Positions 1 to 9,800 of a stretch of DNA of 64,000 nt are shown here, in pieces (the stretch's first letter is position 1; every line of letters begins with the position of its first letter). A program made the translations under genes and the position numbers. Below the pieces are notes generated by a model. That model worked only from the letters and a program-made list of their open reading frames with translations. It was not told the origin of the DNA and ran no database searches. This DNA is from Bacteroidales bacterium UBA3297 (GTDB taxonomy: Bacteria; Bacteroidota; Bacteroidia; Bacteroidales; Paludibacteraceae): positions 247,105 to 311,104 of the forward strand of contig DETD01000009.1 of NCBI GenBank assembly GCA_002362105.1. Reading direction: 5' to 3'.

Positions 1-67
1 TATAACAAATATTAATCGAAAATTCTTCCCATGTCGAATGGCTTGCCTCTTCCGTGCTTTTGTTCGG

Positions 68-104
68 AAAAAATAAAAGCGGAGCAGGCTGGCCTGTTCC
101 GCTT
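68..104 (-). terminator. Intrinsic terminator of phoH-purC
   Basis: A GC-rich hairpin has arms at 77-89 and 92-104. Read on the minus strand it is followed by a T-rich run (complement of positions 68-76). It begins about 28 nt after the purC stop codon, as expected for the end of the phoH-purC transcript. Confidence 0.75.
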
Positions 105-131
105 CTATTTCAGTTTATTTTTCCTTATGGG

Positions 132-1079
132 TTACTTCCTGTTCTTCAGGTATTCGCTCACGTTCTTCTCGATGCGTGCTGCAAGGTCGCTTTCGGTCGC
201 CTTCACGAACTTTTCACCTACAATGTGCTCGTAGAGTTCAATGTAGCGGTCGCTGACGCTGTTGACGTAGGCTTCGGTCATTTCTGGCACTTTCTGGCCT
301 TCCTTGCCCATAAAGCCGTTCTCAATCAACCATTGGCGGACAAATTCCTTTGAAAGCTGTTTCTGCTCCTCGCCCTTCTCAAACTTCTCCTGATAGCCTT
401 CGCCATAGAAGTAGCGGCTGCTGTCGGGGGTGTGTATCTCGTCAATCAGGTACACCTTGCCGTCGCGTTTGCCGAACTCGTACTTGGTGTCGACCAAGAT
501 GAGGCCCTTCTGGGCAGCAATTTCTGTACCGCGTTGGAAGAGGGCGCGGGTGTATTTCTCAACCTGCTCGTAGTCTTCCTTGCTGACAAGGCCCTGCTTC
601 AAAATCTCTTCTTTCGAGATGTTCTCGTCGTGGCCTTCTGCGGCTTTAGTCGTTGGGGTGATGATTGGTTCTGGGAACTTCTCGTTCTCGCGCATGCCTT
701 CTGGCAGCTTAACGCCACACAGTTCACGGCAGCCAGCCTTGTATTCGCGCCATGCCGAACCGGTAAGATAGCCGCGGATGATCATCTCTACAGGGAAACC
801 TTCGCACTTCAAACCTACGGTTACCATTGGGTCGGGCGTCGCCAGTTTCCAGTTGGGTACGATGTCTTGCGTAGCATCAAGGAATTTTGCAGCTATCTGG
901 TTCAATACCTGGCCCTTGAAAGGAATACCCTTTGGAAGGATTACGTCGAACGCTGAAATTCTGTCGCTTGCCACCATCACCATCAGGTCGTCGTCAATGT
1001 TATACACATCGCGGACTTTGCCGTGGTATACGCTTTTCTGATTTTCAAATTTGAAATCTGTTTTTGTTAAAGCTCCCAT
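132..1079 (-). CDS. purC: Phosphoribosylaminoimidazole-succinocarboxamide synthase (SAICAR synthetase)
   Basis: This cytosolic enzyme of de novo purine synthesis ligates aspartate to CAIR using ATP to give SAICAR. The 315-residue product has the family landmarks: KVRDVY near residue 21, ASDRISAFD near 37, the TKAAEGHDENIS stretch near 144, and the DEIHTPDSSR segment near 213 that contributes to the active site. The length matches the long Bacteroidales form, which is longer than the roughly 240-residue E. coli enzyme. It lies 6 bp downstream of phoH on the same strand and shares its terminator. The ATG at 1079 is the only start that keeps the N-terminal nucleotide-binding segment. Confidence 0.97.
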   Translation of the reverse strand: MGALTKTDFKFENQKSVYHGKVRDVYNIDDDLMVMVASDRISAFDVILPKGIPFKGQVLNQIAAKFLDATQDIVPNWKLATPDPMVTVGLKCEGFPVEMIIRGYLTGSAWREYKAGCRELCGVKLPEGMRENEKFPEPIITPTTKAAEGHDENISKEEILKQGLVSKEDYEQVEKYTRALFQRGTEIAAQKGLILVDTKYEFGKRDGKVYLIDEIHTPDSSRYFYGEGYQEKFEKGEEQKQLSKEFVRQWLIENGFMGKEGQKVPEMTEAYVNSVSDRYIELYEHIVGEKFVKATESDLAARIEKNVSEYLKNRK

Positions 1080-1085
1080 TTTTTG

Positions 1086-2078
1086 TTATGCTTTTGTTTG
1101 TATTGGTTCTTTTTCTGCCTTTTTTTCTGCTAGTTTCTTGCGGCGTGCGTCGGCATCGTAGGCCTCCACTATGCGTTGTACGAGTTTGTGGCGCACAATG
1201 TCCTTTTTGTCGAACTCAATTTTGGCTATGCCCTTCACTTTTTTCAGTATGCTCATGGCCTCTATCAGGCCCGAGCGCTGGCTGCTGGGCAGGTCAATCT
1301 GGGTTACGTCGCCCGTTATCACCATCTTGCTGTTCATGCCCATACGGGTCAGGAACATCTTTATTTGTGCCGTTGTCGTGTTTTGCGCCTCATCCAGTAT
1401 CACGAATGCGTCGCTTAGCGTGCGGCCGCGCATAAAGGCCAGTGGTGCTATCTGTATGATGTTGTCTTCCAACATCTCCTTCAGCTTGGGGGTCGGTATC
1501 ATATCTTCCAGGGCGTCGTACAGCGGTTGGAGGTAAGGGTCTATCTTTTCCTTCATGTCGCCGGGTAGAAAGCCCAGTTTCTCGCCAGCCTCTACGGCCG
1601 GACGGCTGAGTATGATTTTGCGCACCTCGCGGTTCTTCAGCGCTTTCACTGCCATGGCTATGGCTATGTACGTCTTTCCGCTTCCTGCCGGACCTATGGC
1701 AAATACCATGTCATTCTCTTTCGTCGCCTTCAGCATGTCGGCTTGCGAGTGGGTTCGTGCTACAATCGGCTTGCCGCTTACCCCGTAGATGACAAGGTCC
1801 TCGCTCTCTTTTTTCTCGGCGGGCTGCTTACCCTTTATGAAGTCGATTACCACGTCTTCGGGTAGCGAGTTGTATTTTGTGCAGTATTTCTCTATTTTGT
1901 CAAGAACAATCCCAAACTGTGCAATCTCGTCGTCGTCGCCCATCGCCTTCACTGCGTTTCCGCGTGCAACGATTTTCAGTTTGGGGTGCAGGTTCTTAAT
2001 CAGATGCAGGTTTTCTTCGTTTACCCCGAACAAAATAACGGGGTCAGCGTTTTCTATAAGAAATATTTTTTCTGCCAT
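1086..2078 (-). CDS. phoH: PhoH family ATPase
   Basis: A cytosolic P-loop ATPase of the PhoH/YbeZ family, 330 residues, as expected for the family. An N-terminal domain of about 110 residues precedes the RecA-like ATPase core. Walker A (GPAGSGKT) is at residues 129-136 and Walker B (FVILDEAQN) at 225-233, followed by a GD-Q sensor segment near 258. The C terminus is lysine- and glutamate-rich and low in complexity. Family members are linked to RNA metabolism together with YbeY, but the exact substrate is not established. It is the first gene of a two-gene unit with purC; no functional link between the two is evident. Confidence 0.93.
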   Translation of the reverse strand: MAEKIFLIENADPVILFGVNEENLHLIKNLHPKLKIVARGNAVKAMGDDDEIAQFGIVLDKIEKYCTKYNSLPEDVVIDFIKGKQPAEKKESEDLVIYGVSGKPIVARTHSQADMLKATKENDMVFAIGPAGSGKTYIAIAMAVKALKNREVRKIILSRPAVEAGEKLGFLPGDMKEKIDPYLQPLYDALEDMIPTPKLKEMLEDNIIQIAPLAFMRGRTLSDAFVILDEAQNTTTAQIKMFLTRMGMNSKMVITGDVTQIDLPSSQRSGLIEAMSILKKVKGIAKIEFDKKDIVRHKLVQRIVEAYDADARRKKLAEKKAEKEPIQTKA

Positions 2079-2095
2079 TTAGTCGTATTTGTCTT

Positions 2096-2158
2096 CCACT
2101 TCCGTGTTAACTGAATCGGGTTGCATCGGTCCCGCTTCTGTGCGGAAGTGGCTTTTTT
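2096..2158 (+). terminator. Plus-strand terminator-like hairpin between two minus-strand genes
   Basis: Nine-base perfect arms (2096-2104 and 2143-2151) enclose about 38 nt and are followed by C and seven Ts on the plus strand. No plus-strand gene ends here. On the minus strand there is no T-run after the hairpin. It could stop antisense transcription, or it could be chance; it lies in the 3' region of the T9SS gene at 2175. Confidence 0.3.
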
Positions 2159-2174
2159 TATGCTTTTTTGTTGT

Positions 2175-3194
2175 TTACTCTGCTTCTTCGCTTTCGCTCT
2201 GGCGCTTCTTAATGATCAGGCGCTTCGAGGTGCTCAACCATTCCTTTGAAATCTGGACGAGGTACGAGCCGCTCGAATACTTGGCGGTGCTCAGGGTTAT
2301 TACGTTGTTCACTACAGGGTAGTTGGCACGGCTCAACTCCTTACCCGACTGCGAGAAGATGCTGACGGTTACTGAGTCGTTCTCTGAAATGTGCTTGCCA
2401 AACTGGATGGTGAAGCTGTACTGGGCCGGATTTGGAGAGATGTAGACTGGAATGTTCCAGTCGGCCTTTGCCACTTCGTCCTTCTTGTGAAGGGTGAATG
2501 GGCTGATTTCCTCCATGTTCCAGTTGCCGGCACCGTCTTGTGTACGCACGTAGAGGACGTGGTTGCCGTTGCTCAGGTTCGAGGTCTCCATAGCGAAGGC
2601 CATGTTGTTGCCGTCGTTCTTGATGACCTTTCCGTTACCCTCGCCCGGATCGTGGTCGAAGAAGTATTCCGCCTTCTTTGGCTGTTCAGGCGACTTCAGG
2701 TACACGAATGGGGTAGTGATAGATGGAGTCCAGGTCTTGTCGCCATTTAAAGCGCGTACGCTCAAATGGTGGTAGCCTGGGTCGATGTTCGCAATGTTGT
2801 AGTTGATGTTTGCGGCATTGGTTTTCACGCTTTTAGTCGAGTCGCCACTGTTGATGGCGGTGAAAGTGCCTTTGCCGGCTCCTGGGTCCTCGTTGAAGTA
2901 GTATTCGGTACCGAGAATCTCGTCGGCCTTGTCAAACAGTACAAACTGGAAGGTAACGGTGTGGCTCCATCCATATACGTTTCTTCCGCGCACGTTCAAG
3001 GTGTGGAAACCCTGCTTCAAACGGCTGATGTCGGCGTTGAAGTCTTGGCGTCCGTTGTCGCAGGTGCCTGCTGAATAGCCTTTGCCATAACCAGGGTCTT
3101 TGTCGTAAAAGTATTCGGTTGAGATTACTTCAGGCTGTGCCTGCGCTAGCGCGCTAACACCCAAAAGCGCTATTGTATAGAGTTGCTTTTTCAT
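2175..3194 (-). CDS. T9SS type A cargo protein with three DPGxGxG repeats
   Basis: A secreted protein of 339 residues, function unknown. A signal peptide covers about residues 1-20 (cleavage after AQAQ). Three repeats of roughly 70-80 residues each begin with an E-Y-F/Y segment followed by DPGxGxG, at about residues 27, 96 and 175. From about residue 250 there is a type A T9SS sorting domain beginning VYISPNPAQ, with the usual beta-rich pattern. After the canonical positive patch the chain ends in an unusual acidic tail (SESEEAE). It starts in the base after the stop codon of the upstream gene (4151-3195), so the two are almost certainly co-transcribed and probably act together at the cell surface. 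Confidence 0.85.
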   Translation of the reverse strand: MKKQLYTIALLGVSALAQAQPEVISTEYFYDKDPGYGKGYSAGTCDNGRQDFNADISRLKQGFHTLNVRGRNVYGWSHTVTFQFVLFDKADEILGTEYYFNEDPGAGKGTFTAINSGDSTKSVKTNAANINYNIANIDPGYHHLSVRALNGDKTWTPSITTPFVYLKSPEQPKKAEYFFDHDPGEGNGKVIKNDGNNMAFAMETSNLSNGNHVLYVRTQDGAGNWNMEEISPFTLHKKDEVAKADWNIPVYISPNPAQYSFTIQFGKHISENDSVTVSIFSQSGKELSRANYPVVNNVITLSTAKYSSGSYLVQISKEWLSTSKRLIIKKRQSESEEAE

Positions 3195-4151
3195 TTACTT
3201 GTCAATTTTGTAGGTAACGGTAATTGGTAGGCCTTGATAAGAGTTTACCGATGTCGGACCGGTTACGTTTGAAATGACCGGCACGTCTGGCAAACCGCTG
3301 ACTACGTATGGAAGTACGCCGCCAAATGCGCCAAGCGGGCCTCCGTCGGAACTCTTGGTCGAGATTGGGGCATTCAGCTTGATGCGGTAGTTCGCGTCAA
3401 GGGTGAAGTCGGGTTTCTCCATATAGCTGGTGAAGTCGCCTACAAAGTTGTTTACAAATGCCGAGGTGTTGTTCTTGCTCTTTCCCTGGTTCTCCATAAT
3501 GTTCTCGATTACGGTGCAGAACTTCAGGTCGCGAACGGTTCCGAAGCGGTTGTATTTTCCAAAGGTGTTGTGCTCGATACGGCTGCGTTCCAAGCCGAGT
3601 ACGTTACCACAGATGATATTGTTGTTCACCATAACGTTGTGCGGATAGTTCTGGCCCTGTATGTCTCCCACTACAAAGCACTGTTCTATTACGCTGCCGT
3701 TCACGTCGGTGTTGATTTTCACAGCGGTGCTGCTACCGTTCAGAATCTGGCAACGCTGAAGCGTTACGTTGTTGGCTTCGATGCGCACGTTCGACATGAT
3801 GACGCCCGAAATGTTCACGTTGTCGGCGCTGATGCGGACAGTTCCTCCTATAAAGGTCTCTCCGGCGGCAAACTCTGTAATCTTGTTCTCTGCCAGATAG
3901 TAGCCCGGACCCAGTATGGTGACCTGCTTGTTGATCTTCATGTCGTTGAAACCGTATGCGTCACGCTCACCGTATGCTTGTGATGACGGTTCCAGATAGA
4001 TGGTATCGCCTATCGCCGCATCAAGCAAGGCATTCGATAGGGAGTTGTAGCCTGCTTCAATGTTTGGCGAATTGTTGACTCGTAGAATCTTTGCCTGCAT
4101 GCCCATGGCTGTTCCGAGTAGCAGTGCGATGGTGACAATTCGTTTTTTCAT
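3195..4151 (-). CDS. Secreted right-handed beta-helix-like protein
   Basis: A 318-residue exported protein of unknown function. An N-terminal signal peptide (about residues 1-20, ending MQA) is followed by a long stretch rich in Asn, Val, Ile and Gly with short periodic strands, such as VRISADNVNISG and VRIEANNVTLQ near residues 105-130. This periodicity is typical of parallel beta-helix proteins. No T9SS sorting domain is seen, and the C terminus (GLPITVTYKIDK) looks like a truncated Ig-like strand. It is the first gene of a unit with the T9SS protein at 2175-3194, with no intergenic base. One possibility is that the two once formed a single protein, since only the downstream one carries a sorting domain. 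Confidence 0.75.
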   Translation of the reverse strand: MKKRIVTIALLLGTAMGMQAKILRVNNSPNIEAGYNSLSNALLDAAIGDTIYLEPSSQAYGERDAYGFNDMKINKQVTILGPGYYLAENKITEFAAGETFIGGTVRISADNVNISGVIMSNVRIEANNVTLQRCQILNGSSTAVKINTDVNGSVIEQCFVVGDIQGQNYPHNVMVNNNIICGNVLGLERSRIEHNTFGKYNRFGTVRDLKFCTVIENIMENQGKSKNNTSAFVNNFVGDFTSYMEKPDFTLDANYRIKLNAPISTKSSDGGPLGAFGGVLPYVVSGLPDVPVISNVTGPTSVNSYQGLPITVTYKIDK

Positions 4152-4426
4152 GTGGTTGTATTCTTGTTTCTTTTTCTAATTGCTTGTTTATGAGTTATCA
4201 GAAGTTGTATTTCCTGCTAACCGCTGCTTCTTTGGCGCCCTTCTACTGGCTTGCGCCGCCCTTTTTTGAGGGCTATTTGAATGACGCTTCTTACAAAATT
4301 GATTTTTTTTCAACTAAAAAGCAAATTTTTCTCTTCTTAAATATCAACAGATTTATTCTTAGGAAGTTTTTTCCCGCTCTTGGTCTTGTTGCTGCGGGGC
4401 GTGGGGTGGCTTGTTGGCGGCAACAG
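4152..4426. other. Intergenic region without a recognised gene
   Basis: About 275 nt lie between the start of the beta-helix gene and the terminator of the nitroreductase. They should hold the promoter of the 4151-2175 unit, but no good TAnnTTTG element was found on the minus strand. Short reading frames here have no recognisable features. Confidence 0.5.
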
Positions 4427-4455
4427 AAAAGGCCGTGAACAAATCACGGCCTTTT
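4427..4455. terminator. Bidirectional terminator hairpin after the nitroreductase gene
   Basis: A perfect 12-base inverted repeat (4427-4438 with 4444-4455) has four A at one end and four T at the other, so it can work on either strand. It lies 26 nt beyond the stop codon of the minus-strand nitroreductase. Confidence 0.8.
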
Positions 4456-4480
4456 AGTGTTGTTACTTATTTATTCAGTT

Positions 4481-5131
4481 TTATTCAATCCAGTGAATGT
4501 AGTCTGGCTTTCTTTCTTTTGGCGCAGGTATTTCTCCTTTTGCGTAGCCGAGTGCCACGTGGCCAATACCTTCATATTCGCCTTCTATACCGAGGTCTTT
4601 CAAGATGGCTTTGCCCTCTTCGGTCTCAAACTCTTCTTTCGCGCGGTGAATCCAGCAGCTTTCTACACCCAGCGACTTTGCAGCCAGCATAAGGGTGGTC
4701 ATTACCGTGGTTCCGTCATATACGGTCAGGTTGTTGTCTTTCTTGCACAATACAATCATCATGCAGGGAGCTCCGTAGAAGGGGTCGATGCTGTCTTTTT
4801 CCATCACTTTGGCGTTCATTCTCATAATGCGGTCGCGCATTTCCTTCTGGGTAACCACCAAAATGATGGGGTTCTGTGTGCCCATTCCGGTCGGAGCCCA
4901 GGTACCAGCCTCTGCAATCTGTGCCAGCACTTCCTTGCTTGGCATTGAGTCTGGGTTAAAAATGCGGCAACTTCTGCGGGTTTTGATGGTCTCAATGGTC
5001 TGGTTAACCTTTGTGCAGTTGCCTTTGTCGCAGTTGCCTTCTTTGTTGGCTCCGCACTTTTCCTGGTTGCAGCAGCTGGCGAGTAAAGCACTTGTAAAAG
5101 CCACGCTGCCTAGTAGTTTTAAAAATCTCAT
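4481..5131 (-). CDS. Nitroreductase-family lipoprotein
   Basis: A 216-residue flavin-dependent oxidoreductase of the nitroreductase family, probably using FMN and NAD(P)H. The ATG at 5131 is preferred over one at 5173 because it gives a clean lipoprotein signal (LLASC, Cys at residue 20) and starts 19 bp after the stop of the upstream transporter instead of overlapping it. A Cys/Lys-rich linker follows. The domain begins ETIKTRRSCR, with the Arg-Arg typical of the phosphate-binding loop, and APTGMGTQNP is the conserved flavin-contact segment. The C-terminal GYAKGE part is also typical. Membrane anchoring of a nitroreductase is unusual but recurs in Bacteroidales. It is co-transcribed with the sugar porter. 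Confidence 0.85.
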   Translation of the reverse strand: MRFLKLLGSVAFTSALLASCCNQEKCGANKEGNCDKGNCTKVNQTIETIKTRRSCRIFNPDSMPSKEVLAQIAEAGTWAPTGMGTQNPIILVVTQKEMRDRIMRMNAKVMEKDSIDPFYGAPCMMIVLCKKDNNLTVYDGTTVMTTLMLAAKSLGVESCWIHRAKEEFETEEGKAILKDLGIEGEYEGIGHVALGYAKGEIPAPKERKPDYIHWIE

Positions 5132-5150
5132 AAAAAATATATAAATGGTG

Positions 5151-6551
5151 TTATAAGTCTTTCGGATGTCCACCTTTCTTCCAGTGGGCTTCGATGTCCT
5201 CCAACTTCTTGCCGCGGGTTTCTGGCAAATAGAGGTAGCCCCACACGATGCCTGCCATAGCTACCAACGCAAACACGCAGAACACGCCGGCGGTGCCGTA
5301 TGACTCGTTGCCGTTGAAGTGGTTGGTGAATGAGGTTATCATCTTGAAGAAGGTCCACACAATCAGGCTGTTGAAAGTCCAGTTGGCTACCGAACCAATG
5401 GAACTGCCCACACCGCGGACTCTTATCGGGAACACTTCGGTAATAATCAGCCAGCCCAATGGACCCATGCTGACTGCGAAGAAGGCGATGTAGCCCAGCA
5501 TACTGCAAACTATGCCGTAGCGGCCGGTGTCGCCCATGGTGTCGAGGTTGGTGAAGCAGAAGGCTATCATCAGCAGGGTGACTACCATACCAATCATGCC
5601 GAGGAAGAACAGCTTGCGGCGGCCCAACTTGTCGATTAGGAAGAGGCTGACAATGGTGAAGATGACGTTCACTACGCCTACGCTCACCTGTGCCATTACG
5701 GCGGCCTCGCTGTCGGCGAATCCGGCTTTCTGGAAGATGCTTGGGCCGTAGTAGATGACGGTGTTGATGCCCACTGCCTGCTGGAAGAACATAATGAGGA
5801 CGGCCAACATCATCGGATAGAACATCCATCTGCTCTTGAATGTTTCGGCTAAGCTCATCTGGTTGCTTGCCTCTTGCAGGTCTCTCTTCATGCTCTCCAC
5901 TTCGGTCTCTATCACCGCTGGGTCTTCATATTTGCACATGATTTTGCGGGCTTCGTCTTCGCGTTGCTTGCTCAGCAACCAGCGCGGACTTTCTGGCAGA
6001 ATAAGCATACCTACCAGCAAGATGATGGCGGGCACTACTCCCACATAGAACATAGTGCGCCAGCAACTGTTGTTGGTGTTGTCGGCTATGGCGCTGTCGC
6101 TCAAGAAAGCGCCCAGCAGTCCGACTGTTATCAGCAGTTGGAACATCGAAACCAGTGTGCCGCGGATGCGGGCTGGCGAAATTTCGGCTATATAGAGTGG
6201 GGTTGAGAACGACGCTATTCCGATGCCAATTCCCAAGAAGATGCGGGCCAGCATCAGGTGGGTTACGTCTGGCGCTATGCCACACCACAACGCACCTACC
6301 AGGAAGATGAGGGCGGCGACCAGTATGACTGTCCTTCTGCCAAAACGGTCGCTTAGCGCTCCGCTCACCAGTGCGCCTATCATGGCGCCTATAAGGGCAA
6401 ATGTGGTAATGTTTTCTATCTCGTTGTCTGTTATGTTCAGGTCGGCTTGCATAAACGGTATGGCGCCACTTATTACGCCGGTGTCAAAGCCGAACAATAG
6501 TCCGCCTGTGGCGGCTATCGCAGCCATAAACCACACAAAATTTTTGTTCAT
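5151..6551 (-). CDS. MFS sugar porter (XylE/GalP type)
   Basis: An inner-membrane 12-helix sugar:proton symporter of the MFS sugar porter family, 466 residues. Family signatures are visible: GFDTGVISG in helix 1, DRFGRR in loop 2-3, PESPRWLL after helix 6, FFQQAVGINTVIYYGP in helix 7 (the sugar-contact QQxxGxN motif), DKLGRRKLF in loop 8-9, and PETRGKKLEDIE at the end. Specificity could be xylose, arabinose, galactose or glucose and cannot be read from the sequence. It heads a two-gene unit with the nitroreductase lipoprotein. A promoter lies 50-80 nt upstream on the minus strand. Confidence 0.93.
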   Translation of the reverse strand: MNKNFVWFMAAIAATGGLLFGFDTGVISGAIPFMQADLNITDNEIENITTFALIGAMIGALVSGALSDRFGRRTVILVAALIFLVGALWCGIAPDVTHLMLARIFLGIGIGIASFSTPLYIAEISPARIRGTLVSMFQLLITVGLLGAFLSDSAIADNTNNSCWRTMFYVGVVPAIILLVGMLILPESPRWLLSKQREDEARKIMCKYEDPAVIETEVESMKRDLQEASNQMSLAETFKSRWMFYPMMLAVLIMFFQQAVGINTVIYYGPSIFQKAGFADSEAAVMAQVSVGVVNVIFTIVSLFLIDKLGRRKLFFLGMIGMVVTLLMIAFCFTNLDTMGDTGRYGIVCSMLGYIAFFAVSMGPLGWLIITEVFPIRVRGVGSSIGSVANWTFNSLIVWTFFKMITSFTNHFNGNESYGTAGVFCVFALVAMAGIVWGYLYLPETRGKKLEDIEAHWKKGGHPKDL

Positions 6552-6601
6552 TTTTTTGCTGTTGTTTAGTTGTTTGTCTTCTGGTATAAGATTAATAGGT
6601 G

Positions 6602-6633
6602 CAAAAATACTTTTTTTATCTGAAAATGCGAAA
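6602..6633 (-). promoter_or_regulatory. Bacteroides-type promoter of the sugar porter unit
   Basis: On the minus strand, TATTTTTG (complement of 6602-6609) fits the -7 consensus TAnnTTTG exactly. TTTC (complement of 6630-6633) lies 20 nt upstream as a near match to the -33 TTTG. The start codon is about 50 nt downstream. Confidence 0.6.
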
Positions 6634-6745
6634 TATTTGTTTCTTTTGTAATTACTGCGTTCCGCTGGTAAATAGGCGGCTAGTGCCCCTTTTTGCGTCC
6701 TTATTGTAAATAGTTATCAACAAGAACTAATTTTTCTTGTTTTTC

Positions 6746-6777
6746 TTTGCTCCGAAACAGGTTTTTTGTTAGCTTTA
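6746..6777 (+). promoter_or_regulatory. Bacteroides-type promoter of the giant T9SS protein gene
   Basis: TTTG at 6746-6749, a 20-nt spacer and TAGCTTTA at 6770-6777 (one mismatch to TAnnTTTG). This predicts a leader of roughly 105 nt before the ATG at 6889, containing a 14-bp tandem repeat. Confidence 0.55.
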
Positions 6778-6834
6778 CGGAACTTAGAAACTACGACTTG
6801 TGAAATTGAGATAGTTGAGTTTATATTTTATTAC

Positions 6835-6862
6835 GTAGGTCTCTTTTAGTAGGTCTCTTTTT
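6835..6862 (+). repeat. 14-bp tandem repeat in the leader of the giant surface protein
   Basis: Two adjacent copies of GTAGGTCTCTTTTA (6835-6848 and 6849-6862, last base differing) lie 27 nt before the start codon. Such short tandem repeats can vary in copy number by slippage and could affect expression. Confidence 0.6.
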
Positions 6863-6888
6863 ATAGTATGATATTAACTACATAAATC

Positions 6889-9800
6889 ATGGAAAACATG
6901 GAAAAACATACGTCCTTTAGGGGACTTGTTGTCTTGTTCTTATTAATGGCGTTTCCGGTTCTCTCTCCGGTCTCGGCCCAGTGCCCTGTGTTGGTTGGCG
7001 GTTCCGACTTCTACGACATGGCGCACAGCGATACGTTGTGGGCGGGCGACCTCAACCTGGTTGAAACGGTAGGGCCTGAAGGTAGCAAATTCTCTTCCGG
7101 GTTGGTTTATGCCGACTCGGCGCAGGCTTTCCTCGACTCTACCAGAAGTGTCTATGCCGTTACTTCTAATCCGCATTTGCTCGACAGCACCTATGTCGAC
7201 ATCGACCAGAATATGCTGGTTGCACATATCGGAAAAGAAGACGAGGCCGACTATAAACTCACCAAACTGATTAGTTACAAGATTGGGGGCATCGACAAGG
7301 GGTCTGATTTCACTGTCGAGTTTGACCTCTATGGACTGAATGGCACTAAATACGGTATTGGTAAAACCGCTGCTTCTTGGGACCCTTACGAGGTGACCGT
7401 TGGCATCGACCTCGACCAGTACGGTGCTTCTTCCTGTAAGGTGTCTGATGCTTTCAGGGTTGACCCGGGTACTTCCACTCATGTTAAATTGTCGGGGACG
7501 CTTGCCGACGGGTTAGACTATATAAAGTTAGATATTATTGCCGGATATAATTATGTGAAGGGTATGACTGTCGGTATCAGCAACTTGCGTGTCAAGGGTT
7601 GTTATAAGCCACATGTCACTTCTAGCATGGGTATTGAGATCTGTGCCGGCGAGCAGGCGCTCATTTCGCTCGACAAGGAGTACAATGCCGCTTCCTATAA
7701 ATGGTTCTCTTCTACCGATGGCTCTTCTTTCAAGGAAGTCGGCTCTAAAAAGAGCCTGTACGAGGAGCTGAAGAAGGCCGATGCCTCTTATTACTACTAC
7801 TGCCTTGTTAATGGGGTCAATTCCGACACCATACACATTAAAACCATTACCTGCTGTGTCGATGGCGAGGGTAACCCTATGTCGCGTATGGATGTCTTCT
7901 ACGACGACTTCGGCTATTTCGACGATATACGTTCCTATACCGACGCTTTCGGTAACACGTCTAAACAGCCCGACACGTACGCGCCTGAGCGAGCCGACGT
8001 TACTTTCGACTTGTCGAAAACGGGTATGGTGTTTGACCCTAGCGGACAGATTAACGACGGCTATTATGGTGTGGTGGTCCCTTCTCCGACGGGTTACTAT
8101 CAAGATATCTCCGGAAACTCCCGCGCTACCTGGATGTCGGGCGTCTCTTCCGACCATTCGAGTCTCGTGACTGGTAAGTCGGGTGGTGGTGCCCTCTTTA
8201 TGAATATCACACTCAATTATAGCGACCTTATCTTCACCCGGCAAATCGATGGCTTGTGTACCGATAAGAATATCTATTTCGAAACCTATATTGCCAATAT
8301 GTCGGGTGGTACCGACCCCGAGGTGACCATCAACATTAAGGATGCCACTACTGGCAAGGTGCTGGCTTCCGATAAGAAGACCGCGACTGCCGGTGCCGGC
8401 TGGATTCGCGTCCACATCGACGAACTGCAGGTGTCTTCTTCGTCTATCATCCTCGAAATCGTATCTACCGGTACGGGTGACTATTCTTATTGGGATAAGG
8501 GTAACGACCTGATTATCGACGATATCCGTTTTATGGTCTGCTCGCCGCCTAGTATCGACATCTATTCGAACTTGGAGTCGTTTGCCAGCGATACGGTTAT
8601 CTGTGCGAATACCGACTTTACCATGGGCTCGCAGGTTTCCGAACTGCTGACGTCTTTCTTCAAGGGCCAGCAGAAATACCTCTTCCAGCAGAGTACCGAT
8701 GGCAAGGTCTGGAACAACATGGGCGGCATCTCCGACAAGGAAACCTATTCGTTCAATACTGCCGATTACCCTGCCGACACCAACTACTTCCGTGTGGTGG
8801 TGGCTAACAACGATGCCCTACAGAAGTTTATTTCCGACCCTAGCGATGCCGATTACGACGACAAGTGCCGCAATTACTCTATTTCAAAACCTTTCAAAAT
8901 TGTACGTGCGGGTGCTATCGACATGGGTAAGGATATGCAACTGAGCGGATGCAGAAGCGATGAGGTGGAGCTGAATGGCTCGAGCGACGGCACTATTGTG
9001 CGCTGGAGTTGGGAAGATGCCGATGGTAACGTACTGGTTCCGGTCTCTTCCGATGAAAAAGATAAAACTTACACATACGAGGTGGCTGAGAATGGCGCTA
9101 CGCTCTATTTCGTTGGCTACAACAAGGAAAACTGTGTCGGAAAACGCAAGTTTACCGTGACCGAGAAACCTCTTGTTGAGGCTACTGCATACACCGATAA
9201 CAAGTGCGATTCTACTTTTGTCGTTGTTGACTGTAAACTGCCAGGTGCCACCTACCAGTGGAAGTACGAGGGTGAGGAACTGACGGAGACGGGATCTGTG
9301 TTGAAACTCGACGCTTCTTATCCCGACGGCACGGCGGTTGTTACTGTCTCGGCTCCTGATTATTGCGATGCGGGTTTTGCGCTCGATGCCGTTATCAACA
9401 AGGTTCCCGATGTTCCTGTTCCTGTGAAGACGTTGATGTCGGAACAGGTTAAGGCGGGTGCGTCGGTTTCTCTAGAGGAGATGGTGGCTTCGACCGAAGG
9501 TATTGAATGGTCGGTGGCTGTGGATGGTGAATTTGCCGACTCTTGGTCGACTGACGTGCCTAGCCAGAGCCTCGACGATGCTGGTACTTTCTACTATTGG
9601 ATTCGTGCTGTCAGCGAAGAGAACTGTCCGAGCGACACGGTTCGTCTGACGGTGCTTGTGAACATGGCGCCTATGCCGGAGGTCCGCAACGATACCGTTT
9701 GCGTGGGTACGAAAATCGATTTCTCTAAATACATCCTCAAATCGGATCCTGGTTTCAAACTCCTTTGGTACAACACGCCCGATGGCAAGGGTACTGAACA

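Noticed and set aside
4184..4438. Plus-strand frame (84 codons) in the 4.2-4.4 kb intergenic region
   Set aside because: It has a mixed hydrophobic and low-complexity product, no promoter, and runs into a terminator hairpin within the coding frame.
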